Source: JBFWNG01 sp050251195 (GTDB lineage Bacteria > Bdellovibrionota_B > Oligoflexia > Oligoflexales > Oligoflexaceae). Taken from it: 64,000 nt of DNA. Positions within the stretch are counted from its first letter, which is position 1. Every line of letters starts with the position of its first letter. The notes under the pieces were generated by a model. That model worked only from the letters and a program-made list of their open reading frames with translations, ran no database searches and was not told the origin of the DNA. The DNA is taken from NCBI GenBank assembly GCA_050251195.1, contig JBFWNG010000011.1, positions 1 to 64,000 on the forward strand, in the 5' to 3' direction. The position numbers and the translations under genes are program-made. Shown here piece after piece: positions 43,533-52,033 of this stretch.

Positions 43533-44930
43533 TCAAAGCGAACGCCGCAGCTCTTCTGATGTATATGGCCGATGCACAATCTTGAGCGGAGCCCAAGGCC
43601 CTCGAATGGCCTCTTCGAAACTCCCCAGATCACCTTTGCCAAACACATAACGATCAAACACCGCGTCGAGCGATTGATCGTAGAACTTCTCCAAGAATTC
43701 CTTAAAATCGCCTACGGATATCGTGGTTAGCTTTCGCTCAAGATACAAAGAACGCAGTGCGGGCTTGAGGCCGCCCTTGTCCCTGTATACGAAATCCAGT
43801 TGTGATAGTAATTGAGCACCTTGCTGATAACCTTGCATATTCGTATGCCTTCTAAACTCAGGAAAGCCGCTCATCATTATCGGGGGACCGGCAGGAGCAC
43901 TCGCAGATTTAACGTAGCCATTGTCTCGCCATGTGGCGATAGCCTCATCAATCCATCCTGCATTGCCATCTCGTGGCATGACCCCACGCGCAAACCATGA
44001 ATGTGCAATCTCGTGTGGGAGGCCGTAGGCTGCGGTCATTGTCGCTCCCGCATATTCCATTCCGCCTCTTCCTCCCGCAATGCGGATGATCAACTGGTCG
44101 TGTGCATAGGGACCGAAAGTCTCTTCTAACTCGGCGAACGTTTCTCGCGCGACGTTCTCGGCCGCTGCGACTTCGGCCTGCTGATCCCCGAAAATAAGGA
44201 CCGGAACACTACGGAATTTCGACGGCATTTCGAAATGCACTTCCGAGAATCTATCGGCCTTGGCGATTTGGAAAAAAACCGATGACGACGTGTAAAAGTC
44301 GGGAAAGGCCACGCTCCACTTGTTCTTTGCGACTTTAGTGGCTACACCGTTGGTGTACACTTTATGCTCGATGTCTGTTCCGCTAACTTCAGCTTCAAAA
44401 GTATACTTGACGTGATCGAATTCCAGATTTGCCGGCGCATATCTTTCTAGAAAGGCTCTTCCACCAAAAATGAGATCCCCCATAAAAAAACCAACACTCA
44501 CATCTCCATTCCCGGAGAACGCCACGTTCTCCTTTAACGAGTAAGCAAGATGCAAAGTTTGTAGCGTGTCGCTTGTGACGGGCGCCGGGATTAACATGAT
44601 TTGAGATACACCCATAGGAGCTTCAACTAATTCTATCTTTTCGAGCGTGCTATTATTAAGCCGTATGTCAGACGCTGGCGGCACCAAATCGAAAAACGGG
44701 TAACCGTCCTGTGCCGTGACAAAATTTATGATCGCTTCTGCGGATGCCTTCCTCGAAACAACATCAAAAACATACTTAACCAGGACGTCTTGAATATCCA
44801 TGGGGACGACCTTTTTGCCTTGATAGTAAAATGATTGTGGAGCCGTAGTAAGATCATTGGCAATTCCAAGGCTACTCAAAACTAGACCGAGCATCATCAC
44901 GCTAATGGACGTTATCTTTCCAGATGTCAT
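43533..44930 (-). CDS. M1-family-like metallopeptidase, exported
   Basis: 465 residues from the ATG at 44930, which has GGAGG; an in-frame ATG at 44963 has none. A signal peptide covers SVMMLGLVLSSLGIANDL. The gluzincin motif is HEIAH (306-310), with the third zinc ligand Glu329 in NAGWIDEAIATW. A GAMEN-like exopeptidase loop is GGMEYAG (289-295). The N-terminal 250 residues form a saddle-like beta domain. The family's C-terminal repeat region is short. Likely periplasmic or surface aminopeptidase-type enzyme. Lies downstream of a TIGR02147 gene. Confidence 0.8.
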   Translation of the reverse strand: MTSGKITSISVMMLGLVLSSLGIANDLTTAPQSFYYQGKKVVPMDIQDVLVKYVFDVVSRKASAEAIINFVTAQDGYPFFDLVPPASDIRLNNSTLEKIELVEAPMGVSQIMLIPAPVTSDTLQTLHLAYSLKENVAFSGNGDVSVGFFMGDLIFGGRAFLERYAPANLEFDHVKYTFEAEVSGTDIEHKVYTNGVATKVAKNKWSVAFPDFYTSSSVFFQIAKADRFSEVHFEMPSKFRSVPVLIFGDQQAEVAAAENVARETFAELEETFGPYAHDQLIIRIAGGRGGMEYAGATMTAAYGLPHEIAHSWFARGVMPRDGNAGWIDEAIATWRDNGYVKSASAPAGPPIMMSGFPEFRRHTNMQGYQQGAQLLSQLDFVYRDKGGLKPALRSLYLERKLTTISVGDFKEFLEKFYDQSLDAVFDRYVFGKGDLGSFEEAIRGPWAPLKIVHRPYTSEELRRSL

Positions 44931-45081
44931 AACTCCTCCGAATATTTTTGTAGGCGAGGCCATATAGGTGCAATAATAAGTCGAATCTGTACGAAAATGA
45001 AGAAGTTGTTCTTGCTGAGTTCAGTCGTGAGATACTTCTCGACATCGGTGGCTTATTCCTCTTAGTTCGAATCGGCCATTG

Positions 45082-45888
45082 CTAGGGAACATCAAGTCTA
45101 AGAAAACTTATGCATATATGACAAACGGAATCCTTCGTCGCTTGTCGCTGCTCTACGAACCGAAGTAGCTCGCGACGAAACTCGTCGATCTTCTTGTTGA
45201 CCTCTTCGATTGTCGCGGCATCGATGGCCATCATGGAGCCGGTGACGCGCCGATCTTCGATGTGTTCCGCTTCCAGCATTTTGAGGGAACGGTTCAGCAT
45301 CTCCTTGTGGAACTCTCGCAAGGCCGCGGAAGGCAAGTCCTTCATCACCCGATTGGAATGAGCGGGGACAATCGTGTCGCCTTCTTTCTTGAGCAAACCA
45401 AGTCGAAACAATCGGTCTATCGCCAAATCAGCACTGACAAGGTCGATGCCGAGTCGTTTGGCGATCCACTTAGGATTGGATTGGAAGTCTTTGAGTTTGG
45501 TGAGCTCCACGATGGCGCCGTGGTACCACTTGGCGAAGAAACTGTAGTTGTCCGGCTCGATCTCGAAATATTCGGTTTCGCCGCCAAGATCGATGATCTC
45601 TTGAAGGATTTCCTCCTTCTGAACCGGGTCGGCAGCGTTGTCGTAGCGGACGAGGAGGATAAACCCGTTAGCTCTTATGCCTTTCCATTTAAAGATCCGA
45701 ACAAAATCGTAGGCCATCTCAAGGTTCAGCTTGCGCTCCCCTTTGAGAACCCGGCCCAAAAAAGAATGGGAAACCTTGAGGTCTTTGGCGAAGGCCCGCC
45801 GCGAGTACGCTGGGTTTTTCTTCGCCCGCTTTTGGTACTCGTTCTCCAAGTAGTTTCGGAAATCAAGATTTCGAGGCTGATGTTGCAT
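45082..45888 (-). CDS. TIGR02147/DUF4423 family regulator
   Basis: 268 residues. The N-terminal HTH is seen in YSRRAFAKDLKVSHSFLGRV followed by LKGERKLNLEMA. The DUF4423 core is FAKWYHGAIVELTKLKDFQS, then NPKWIAKRLGIDLVSADLAI, then DRLFRLGLLKKEGDTIVPAH. The C-terminus IEDRRVTGSMMAIDAATIEE is the usual 'R..tg.t..i....i.....i..fr..l' segment. The family is enriched in Fibrobacter and Bdellovibrio relatives, and its DNA target is uncharacterised. It follows an S41 peptidase gene by 45 bases on the same strand and lies upstream of an M1-like peptidase. Confidence 0.9.
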   Translation of the reverse strand: MQHQPRNLDFRNYLENEYQKRAKKNPAYSRRAFAKDLKVSHSFLGRVLKGERKLNLEMAYDFVRIFKWKGIRANGFILLVRYDNAADPVQKEEILQEIIDLGGETEYFEIEPDNYSFFAKWYHGAIVELTKLKDFQSNPKWIAKRLGIDLVSADLAIDRLFRLGLLKKEGDTIVPAHSNRVMKDLPSAALREFHKEMLNRSLKMLEAEHIEDRRVTGSMMAIDAATIEEVNKKIDEFRRELLRFVEQRQATKDSVCHICISFLRLDVP

Positions 45889-45933
45889 CTCTCTTTTATA
45901 CGCTTATTCGCGCGAAGCGTCAAAGAAACTGAC

Positions 45934-47439
45934 CTAAAGGTTGCTTTGACGATCAAGATCTAAAACCCAACGCTCAAGCCCAACCTGATCTGACATCTCG
46001 CCGCTCCAGCGAAACTTAGGAACATACGGTTCGTTATCCGTTCGGAGGCGGCCCAGAAAAATCTTTTGGGGTCCCATCATGGTTGCTAATCCACTGGGTA
46101 GCGACTCACTCCGTACTTCCCCATATTTCGTGTCGGCTCGCGTTGCCAGTCCAATTTGAACCACGTTGGGAAGAAGGCGCATGCGGTCAGCGAAGAGCAA
46201 GCATGAGCTAAAGCACGCAGGATCTGTGAGGAAGTAGACGTTTGCTTTTACGGGATTTTCTGGTTTTTCGGTCTCAGGCCGCACTCCACGCTCGTAGGGA
46301 TTAAACCAGAGATCGCCGCGGTCGAGAGCCTCTTTAAAGCCATCTATCTCATTTTTGAACTCTACGTATTCTGGAGAGCTCTCGCCAAATTGGTTTTTTA
46401 TCATGGGGAGCAAATCTTCTGAAAGGTATCGATACGTGTCTATGGATACTCTCCATTTGATGCCTTCACTCTTAGGACGATAGGTATCAAACATTTCGTC
46501 GCCCCAGAGGGCCCTAATAATCGCGTTGCCCCAAGATGAATTTCCACCGTGATTGCCCCTGACATCGACGACTATGATCTGAGCTTTCCGCATCTCCTCA
46601 GTCGATGCGTTTAAATCCGCAATGAGTTTGTTCAATGCCGCCAAGGATTCGTCATTTTGCGCGGAGAAAGTTGGGACGGATATCCAGAAGGCATTTTCGT
46701 CCATAGGGTGAATCGACATAGACGGCGAGTATATGTTTCTTGCCAGATCCATTTTAGGTTCAATGACCTTTTGGGGGGTGGCTACCCATTTGATGTCCCA
46801 AATTTGTTCCTGGCCCTTGAGGGAAAAAAGACATTGTTGGATCCTATCCACAAACGGATTGTCTTGGTCGAGCAAGACCATGGGCGTCAAACGGGTGAGG
46901 ACAGCCTCGGCGACGGTGCTGGCCGTCGAATCATAGGGTTGAACGTTCTCTTCGATCAACTGTGACAATGACTTGCCGTCACATGATAGCAATTCGGAAC
47001 CCATCGGAGGTGTTACTCCGAATTCTTTGGAATTTTCTCGGTACACAACCACAGCGCGCCCGTTGCGATATCCCAAAACAATTCCGGGCCAATACACCTT
47101 TGCTTCGGGTATGTCTGAGTTAATTCTGAAACCAAGATGGCCGTCATGGAATCCCGCGAAGAATTCCGACAACACGGCTCGATAGCCTTCGAGGTCCTTC
47201 ACCAGTTTAGATTTCTCGGTTGCAGTCCGATAACCCTTCTCCAAAATTTTACGGAACTCTGGGTTGTCGTCATCGATTGATCCAGGATGGTTTTCTTTAA
47301 TCCAATGATACGAGGCTTGTGTATCCTTTCGAACGAGATCACCCCAGTCTCGATCCTCAGCGTTAGTTAAAGGGGAACATATTACTGCCCATGCGAGGAG
47401 GAGTTTGCGAGCAGGTATTCTTTGTATAAAACGAACCAT
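45934..47439 (-). CDS. S41-family (C-terminal-processing-like) peptidase
   Basis: 501 residues with GAGGTCAATT before the start. The signal peptide has the core KLLLAWAVICSPLTNAED. The S41 features are AQIIVVDVRGNHGGNSSWGN, the strand and loop before the active site, and VYFLTDPACFSSCLLFADRM, which carries the nucleophile Ser at about residue 405. An N-terminal helical region with 'FAGFHDGHLGFRIN' is the usual substrate domain; a PDZ is not obvious. The general base Lys is not clear by eye. Exported serine protease; it probably shares a transcript with the TIGR02147 gene. Confidence 0.82.
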   Translation of the reverse strand: MVRFIQRIPARKLLLAWAVICSPLTNAEDRDWGDLVRKDTQASYHWIKENHPGSIDDDNPEFRKILEKGYRTATEKSKLVKDLEGYRAVLSEFFAGFHDGHLGFRINSDIPEAKVYWPGIVLGYRNGRAVVVYRENSKEFGVTPPMGSELLSCDGKSLSQLIEENVQPYDSTASTVAEAVLTRLTPMVLLDQDNPFVDRIQQCLFSLKGQEQIWDIKWVATPQKVIEPKMDLARNIYSPSMSIHPMDENAFWISVPTFSAQNDESLAALNKLIADLNASTEEMRKAQIIVVDVRGNHGGNSSWGNAIIRALWGDEMFDTYRPKSEGIKWRVSIDTYRYLSEDLLPMIKNQFGESSPEYVEFKNEIDGFKEALDRGDLWFNPYERGVRPETEKPENPVKANVYFLTDPACFSSCLLFADRMRLLPNVVQIGLATRADTKYGEVRSESLPSGLATMMGPQKIFLGRLRTDNEPYVPKFRWSGEMSDQVGLERWVLDLDRQSNL

Positions 47440-47570
47440 AATTGACCTCAGGTTGGGGGAGGAAACTTAACATGAAAATTCGGAAAAATATAGAACGGCC
47501 GTTCGGATTAAGCTAGATTAAGCGGCATCCGGAATTGAGGCAGGATATCCCCAATGAAAAAGGTAGAAAT

Positions 47571-48077
47571 ATGACCGAGCCAAAGAACATTTTTTTCCTT
47601 CTTTCCTTGATTCTGGCGTCACTCGCCGCCTGCACAACAATCGATGTCAAAGAATTAAACAAAGGATCCCACAAGATCAGTGAAATATGTATCGAAATGA
47701 ACGAGAAGGTCATCGTGACGGATTTTCTGCCCGTTATTGAGAAGGCTCTTGCACTGAGGGAGATAAAGTCGCGAGTCTATAAGGGAGAAATCCCTCAAGA
47801 TTGCGAGTATACGCTCCACTATGTCGCTTTGCGCAAATGGGATTTATCGCCATTCCTCAGCGAAGCGGATATCCGAATTCATAGAAAAGGCGAACTCATC
47901 GCATCGGGTCACTACGAGATTGATAACGGTTTGAATTTTGATAAATACGAAGGCACGGAAACAAAAATGACGCCGGTTTTTCAGAAGATATTTCAAGACA
48001 ACATTGGCTGCCAGCAATCTGCGCGTGAGATGCACAATGGACCTTCTGCCGGGAAGGCAGAGCCGTGTGGCACTTGA
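47571..48077 (+). CDS. Sbal_3080-family lipoprotein
   Basis: 168 residues from the ATG at 47571 with AAGG upstream. The lipobox SLAAC is followed by TTIDVKEL. The mature sequence (ISEICIEMNEKVIVTDFLPV, LREIKSRVYKGEIPQDCEYT, LHYVALRKWDLSPFLSEADI) fits the Sbal_3080 lipoprotein family, whose function is unknown. The last 25 residues (after VFQKIF) differ from that pattern and may reflect a changed 3' end. A hairpin follows at 48161-48186. Confidence 0.78.
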   Translation: MTEPKNIFFLLSLILASLAACTTIDVKELNKGSHKISEICIEMNEKVIVTDFLPVIEKALALREIKSRVYKGEIPQDCEYTLHYVALRKWDLSPFLSEADIRIHRKGELIASGHYEIDNGLNFDKYEGTETKMTPVFQKIFQDNIGCQQSAREMHNGPSAGKAEPCGT

Positions 48078-48433
48078 AGAATAGGCCTGTCAGAACCCAA
48101 GAGTTCGAGGCGCCTCCGAAGATGTTAGAAAAAATCTATTTAATATCATCCAGATACGTCGAAAACCTGCGCCGGAGCAGGTTTTCTGCCAAGGTGAGCA
48201 CTTCACCCGAGGACGAGGTTCTAGCCCGTTCAGCACACCAGTGCACTTACGTGAGTCCCGACGGGAAACGGTGCCAGGAGCGGAGGCGACTGGAACTGGA
48301 ACATATAAGGCCGCGCGGCAAGGGTGGCGACAACACCCCGTCGAATATCACCATTCTTTGCAGGTCACATAATCTTTATTGTGCAACCTTGCATTATGGG
48401 GAGAAGAAGATAGCTAAGTACGTGCCAGCCTAA
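48065..48433 (+). pseudogene. HNH endonuclease C-terminal fragment
   Basis: 122 codons from GTG, overlapping the lipoprotein gene by 13 bases. The HNH core is complete: CTYVSPDGKRCQERRRLELE, HIRPRGKGGDNTPSNITILC, RSHNLYCATLHYG. Related proteins have an N-terminal region of 150 or more residues before this. Here the N-terminal codons include a terminator-like hairpin, so the true coding part probably begins after about 48190 and the gene is 5'-truncated. Confidence 0.65.
48161..48186 (+). terminator. Hairpin inside the HNH frame, probably the lipoprotein terminator
   Basis: GAAAACCTGC and GCAGGTTTTC pair perfectly (10 bp) around GCCGGA, with the T-run inside the stem's 3' arm. It lies 84 bases after the Sbal_3080 lipoprotein stop. 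Confidence 0.6.
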
Positions 48434-48452
48434 TCTCAGACCAAATGGTTCA

Positions 48453-49235
48453 TTAGGGATATTTTTTAAGCAGCTCTTTAAATTCGTCTTCAAAGTTTGT
48501 TGTGTCGGTCGCGCGGTTGGCCATGACTTTGCTAAAATCCACTCCCGAAGCACATCTTTCATTGCCGCAGAGAACCTCGGTTGATTGTACTCCTACGATT
48601 GCATAATCACCTGACGGTTCCTTGAAATACAGAGGGCCGCCCGAAGCGCCTGCCTTCAGATCGCAATCATGAAATAGGACTCCGTCAGATCGTCTTTGCA
48701 CGGCGCAATTTTGTGCTACGGATGCATTTCTCAGGTCGCTAGAAAAACCGACCAGCGAAATCGGTCGGTCGACCACATCGTCGTCGTCCTCGAAGAACAC
48801 AACCCGAAAGGGTCTATGGGGAGACGCTTGATCGAGAAGCAAGATAGTCCAGTCCTTGTCCTCCCGATTGCCCACATTTCCGGAGTTCATTCCTTTTGCA
48901 CCCCTTGCTACAATCCTCGCGTTGCGCCAAGGTTCAGTCCCGTCATCATTCTGATGTATGACCTTTATGACATCCTCGCTTCCCATGTCTCCAAAGCAGT
49001 GAGAAGCGGTTAGGACTAGTCGGGATGAAACCAATGCTGCCGTGCAACTTCCTTCTCCTTTGAACCAAAGGATCGAATGATATGGGTACTCTCGAGTCGG
49101 CCATAAGTCGTCCCAATAGACGCGATCGTCTTCATTAAAGACACTCTTTACCTCGCCGCGATTGGTTCGACTCTTACAACCCATGAACGCAAGGGTAGCG
49201 TATATGAAGATCATGCCGTAATTTACCTGGAACAT
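48453..49235 (-). CDS. Trypsin-like (S1) serine protease lipoprotein
   Basis: 260 residues from the ATG at 49235, which has GGAGG; an in-frame ATG at 49268 does not. The lipobox LAFMGC gives the acyl-Cys at 20, followed by KSRT. The triad is complete: His79 in LTASHC, Asp128 in REDKDWTILLL, Ser198 in KAGASGGPL. The canonical GDSGGP is replaced by GASGGP, as in glutamyl-endopeptidase/V8-like members. Probably surface-anchored. Convergent with the HNH fragment and downstream of a metzincin gene on the same strand. Confidence 0.88.
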   Translation of the reverse strand: MFQVNYGMIFIYATLAFMGCKSRTNRGEVKSVFNEDDRVYWDDLWPTREYPYHSILWFKGEGSCTAALVSSRLVLTASHCFGDMGSEDVIKVIHQNDDGTEPWRNARIVARGAKGMNSGNVGNREDKDWTILLLDQASPHRPFRVVFFEDDDDVVDRPISLVGFSSDLRNASVAQNCAVQRRSDGVLFHDCDLKAGASGGPLYFKEPSGDYAIVGVQSTEVLCGNERCASGVDFSKVMANRATDTTNFEDEFKELLKKYP

Positions 49236-49333
49236 AAGGTTCCTCCTCGTCTCCGTCCATTGTCGCATATTTTTATGCGATTACCACCATTTGTCCTTTG
49301 GTGGGGTTCGCACCCGAGAAGGAAAAGAAGAAA

Positions 49334-49368
49334 CGGGCGGCCTACGTGTATGTCTAGTCAACCGCCCG
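49334..49368 (-). terminator. Terminator of the matrixin-like gene
   Basis: On the minus strand CGGGCGG ... CCGCCCG, with a long loop, is followed by TTTCTTCTTTTCC, about 20 bases after the stop at 49386. Confidence 0.6.
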
Positions 49369-49385
49369 CCATCTATTCGCCTGAA

Positions 49386-50525
49386 TCAATATCGTACGAC
49401 CGGTTCGCCATTCACTGTTCCAAAGATCTCTCTTCCGTCATCGGGAAAAATCTTGACGTGAAGCCTTTTGATCACTGTTCCGCTTAAATTTCGATATGTG
49501 GCCTTTCCTTCGTAGATCATCGGAGATGCTCCGCGCAAAATTCTCTGTTCGGGGTTCGGAAAAACTATCTGCTCTGGCGGTAGCCAAACCTTGACGTCGG
49601 TGCCAAAAGCCACAGCATAGTGAAGCGAGCACTTTTCGCATTCGATGGTACCAATAAGGAAAGGATTTCTGAGATCACTGCGGCTCTTGACCCCGCGAAC
49701 CTCAATCCTCTTGCCACCCATGTAAACCGTCGAAACGCAGTCCACCGGTACATCGGCCCCCCAAAGATCATTGTTAGGGCCACAGTAGAAGGTCGTAGCA
49801 GGACTAGTTCCCGTCGGCATCAGATAGCCAAGCATTGGCTTGTTGTGCTCAATCAACCTGCCTTTCACGCTCGTAATAGCCTGTTCGGGAAAATCCTCCG
49901 CCATAAAGGATTCGCTGTGGCTGATGCCGAACACGTGACCGAGCTCGTGGGCGAGAACATAGACGAGATTCCCGCCGTTCCCAGTCTTCCAAGGAGCCGA
50001 GCTGGCCTCTTCCATATCTGGTTTGAGTTTTCCCTTAAACGGTGCGATGTACACAAATCCTTGGCCCCGCAGATTGGTTGTATCGTAGTCGGTTCTCACC
50101 GCCATGGACACGTGGTCCTTGGGACGCGTTCCCATCGAATTTAGTTGTTCTATTTGGGCTGGATCAAGAACGCCAAACTGAAAGGTAAGGTCGTGGGGAG
50201 CATTGCAGGTTGTCTCGACAAATTCCTGTGTTGCGACGAGCATATCGAGGCCCCGAGCGACTTTTTGTACAAGCTCGAATTGTCCTTTCCAATACTCTAG
50301 CGTTGATTGCACTAGCTTCGACAAAGAGCCAATCGAGGGGGAGTATTCAAAATTGCCCTCCCTATCCACTTTGATACAGTAAGAGACTGTCTTCGTATTC
50401 TCAAGCCACCAGGGGTTCCTGCTATCCTTGATAAGTTCACCGCCGCCACCGCTCCATCGCGTCGCAAAGCCAGGCGCGGACGCGGAGAGAAACAAGACAG
50501 CCAAAAATAATTTCTCGAGTTTCAT
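49386..50525 (-). CDS. Matrixin-like metzincin metalloprotease, exported
   Basis: 379 residues. The signal peptide is MKLEKLFLAVLFLSASAPGF. The metzincin zinc motif is complete: H193-E-L-G-H197-V-F-G-I-S-H203. A Met-turn candidate is NKPMLGYLMPTG about 30 residues later. The upstream domain (KTVSYCIKVDREGNFEYSPS, TLEYWKGQFELV) is matrixin-like. The C-terminal 150 residues are beta-rich with Cys pairs (IECEKCSLHYAV). Divergent from a TIGR02147 regulator across 156 bases, which contain a perfect 11-bp palindrome. Confidence 0.85.
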   Translation of the reverse strand: MKLEKLFLAVLFLSASAPGFATRWSGGGGELIKDSRNPWWLENTKTVSYCIKVDREGNFEYSPSIGSLSKLVQSTLEYWKGQFELVQKVARGLDMLVATQEFVETTCNAPHDLTFQFGVLDPAQIEQLNSMGTRPKDHVSMAVRTDYDTTNLRGQGFVYIAPFKGKLKPDMEEASSAPWKTGNGGNLVYVLAHELGHVFGISHSESFMAEDFPEQAITSVKGRLIEHNKPMLGYLMPTGTSPATTFYCGPNNDLWGADVPVDCVSTVYMGGKRIEVRGVKSRSDLRNPFLIGTIECEKCSLHYAVAFGTDVKVWLPPEQIVFPNPEQRILRGASPMIYEGKATYRNLSGTVIKRLHVKIFPDDGREIFGTVNGEPVVRY

Positions 50526-50642
50526 AGTTTTACTTCATTGATGCGTTGTTGATTCGCTCGAGCAGGCTCGATAAGTGTCGACATCAAAAAGCATATCCGC
50601 AGAAGCCGCATTATGGTATAGAAAGTTAATCAAGTTGGGAGG

Positions 50643-50667
50643 AAAAATTTCCTAACAGGAAATTTTT
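50643..50667. promoter_or_regulatory. Perfect 11-bp inverted repeat before the TIGR02147 gene
   Basis: AAAAATTTCCT (50643-50653) and AGGAAATTTTT (50657-50667) flank a three-base centre, 14 bases before the start at 50682 and within the intergenic region shared with the metzincin gene. It has the size and symmetry of an operator for a dimeric HTH protein. Autoregulation is inference. Confidence 0.5.
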
Positions 50668-50681
50668 GTTATGATTCATAT

Positions 50682-51500
50682 ATGAATGCAGAAGATTCCA
50701 TAGATTATAGAAAGATTCTTCGGCAATTCGCTGAGGAACGAAAAGCTCTTAGCCCTTCTCTCAACTATCGGTCCATCGCCCTAGCCATGCGCATGGAACC
50801 TTCTTTTCTTTCCAAAGTCATGCGCGGCAATACGCATTTTAGTCGCGACCAGCTCTTCTCGGCGTGCGAGTGTCTCAAATTGGGCGCAGAGGATTGCTCA
50901 TTTCTTCAACTCCTCCACGAATATCAAACATCTGGTCTTCAGAGGCGAAAAGATATTCTCTGGCGCGAGATAAAGCATCATATAAAAATCCGTAACGACA
51001 CATCGAGTCATATCGATGCACAAGTTGTCCATTCCAAAGAGAGGGATATCAGCACCTACTATCTAGATCCCATGAATCAGATCGTGCACGTCGCACTTTC
51101 GATCGAGAAGTGCCGCAAGGATCCCGACAAACTCGCTTCGGTCCTCGGAATCCCTCGTGACCAAATGCATCAGGCACTCGCCAAACTGGGTGAAATGGGC
51201 CTCATTAAGGTGGAAGACGGTGAAATTAGGGTATTGTCCTCGGATATGCAATTGTCTCGAGATGCAGCGGAGTATTATCCGTGGCGTTTGCAGCTGATGA
51301 TGCTGGGACAGATTCGCGCTCAACGGCTCCCTAAGGAACAGGCCTACGGATATTCCGTGGTTTTTTCGAGCGACGAAAAGGCTCGCGAGAAAATTTTAGC
51401 GAAGTTCTTTGAATTTCTTAAGGACGCCCAAAAAATAGCCGTAGACGCCCCAGCTGACAACGTCTACCAGATGAATTTCGATGTCATCAACTGGGTTTGA
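50682..51500 (+). CDS. TIGR02147/DUF4423 family regulator
   Basis: 272 residues. N-terminal HTH: YRSIALAMRMEPSFLSKVMR followed by GNTHFSRDQLFSACECLKLG. The DUF4423 core differs somewhat from the other copies (STYYLDPMNQIVHVALSIEK, then PDKLASVLGIPRDQMHQALA, KLGEMGLIKVEDGEIRVL), but the order is the same, including the 'RDAAEYYPWRLQLM' helix. No clear ribosome site precedes the ATG. It is divergent from a metzincin gene and next to a second metzincin downstream, which it may control. Confidence 0.85.
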   Translation: MNAEDSIDYRKILRQFAEERKALSPSLNYRSIALAMRMEPSFLSKVMRGNTHFSRDQLFSACECLKLGAEDCSFLQLLHEYQTSGLQRRKDILWREIKHHIKIRNDTSSHIDAQVVHSKERDISTYYLDPMNQIVHVALSIEKCRKDPDKLASVLGIPRDQMHQALAKLGEMGLIKVEDGEIRVLSSDMQLSRDAAEYYPWRLQLMMLGQIRAQRLPKEQAYGYSVVFSSDEKAREKILAKFFEFLKDAQKIAVDAPADNVYQMNFDVINWV

Positions 51501-51506
51501 GAACCA

Positions 51507-52022
51507 TTATAGATTGTAACTAAAGAATGCTACATGTTGTGAAAGGTAATGAGTTTCGAATCTAAAACCTAAGCGTTGCTTGAAAAAATCGACGCAGTCC
51601 GTAGATTCGAGTGTCGTCGCTTTACTGATGACAGTGAAGTACGATCCAGTATTCACATAGTCGACGTCGGCTGCAGTTCTTTTCTTTATCCCTTCTGGAA
51701 ACGCTTCTTTGGTTGACACAAGCAGACATCGGCCTTTTTCCGGATTTGCGTTCTCGGGAGCTTTGACTTGGATAGCGATCAAGGCCTTTGCCATAGATTC
51801 TTTAATGGTGGCAGGATCAGCGCTTGCTACGGATGTGAGGAAAACCTGCAATTCCTCTTCTGGATCAACCAAAGATTTCACGTCGTCGCCTGTCTTGGTC
51901 TCAGTTTTGGATCCGGAGTTTGGGCCGCTGGACGTCCTGGAACGCCGTGAGTGTTGTTCGCTGGAAACCCTCGTACAGCCAGCGAGTAAAACAAAGGCCG
52001 ATATGAGCATTTTGCTTTTCAT
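51507..52022 (-). CDS. Lipoprotein of unknown function
   Basis: 171 residues from the ATG at 52022 with GAGGG upstream; an ATG at 52046 is in frame but overlaps the preceding gene. The lipobox FVLLAGC gives the acyl-Cys at 15. A Ser/Thr-rich linker (RRSRTSSGPNSGSKTETKTG) follows. The domain has two Cys (GRCLLVS, TDCVDFF). It is 11 bases downstream of a metzincin gene on the same strand, so the two are likely co-transcribed. Confidence 0.75.
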   Translation of the reverse strand: MKSKMLISAFVLLAGCTRVSSEQHSRRSRTSSGPNSGSKTETKTGDDVKSLVDPEEELQVFLTSVASADPATIKESMAKALIAIQVKAPENANPEKGRCLLVSTKEAFPEGIKKRTAADVDYVNTGSYFTVISKATTLESTDCVDFFKQRLGFRFETHYLSQHVAFFSYNL

Positions 52023-52033
52023 GATTTTGACCC

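Noticed and set aside
27757..48123. Shared GCGCCTCCGAAGAT at about 27758 and 48109
   Set aside because: Fourteen bases only, with no further similarity on either side; too short to call a shared junction.
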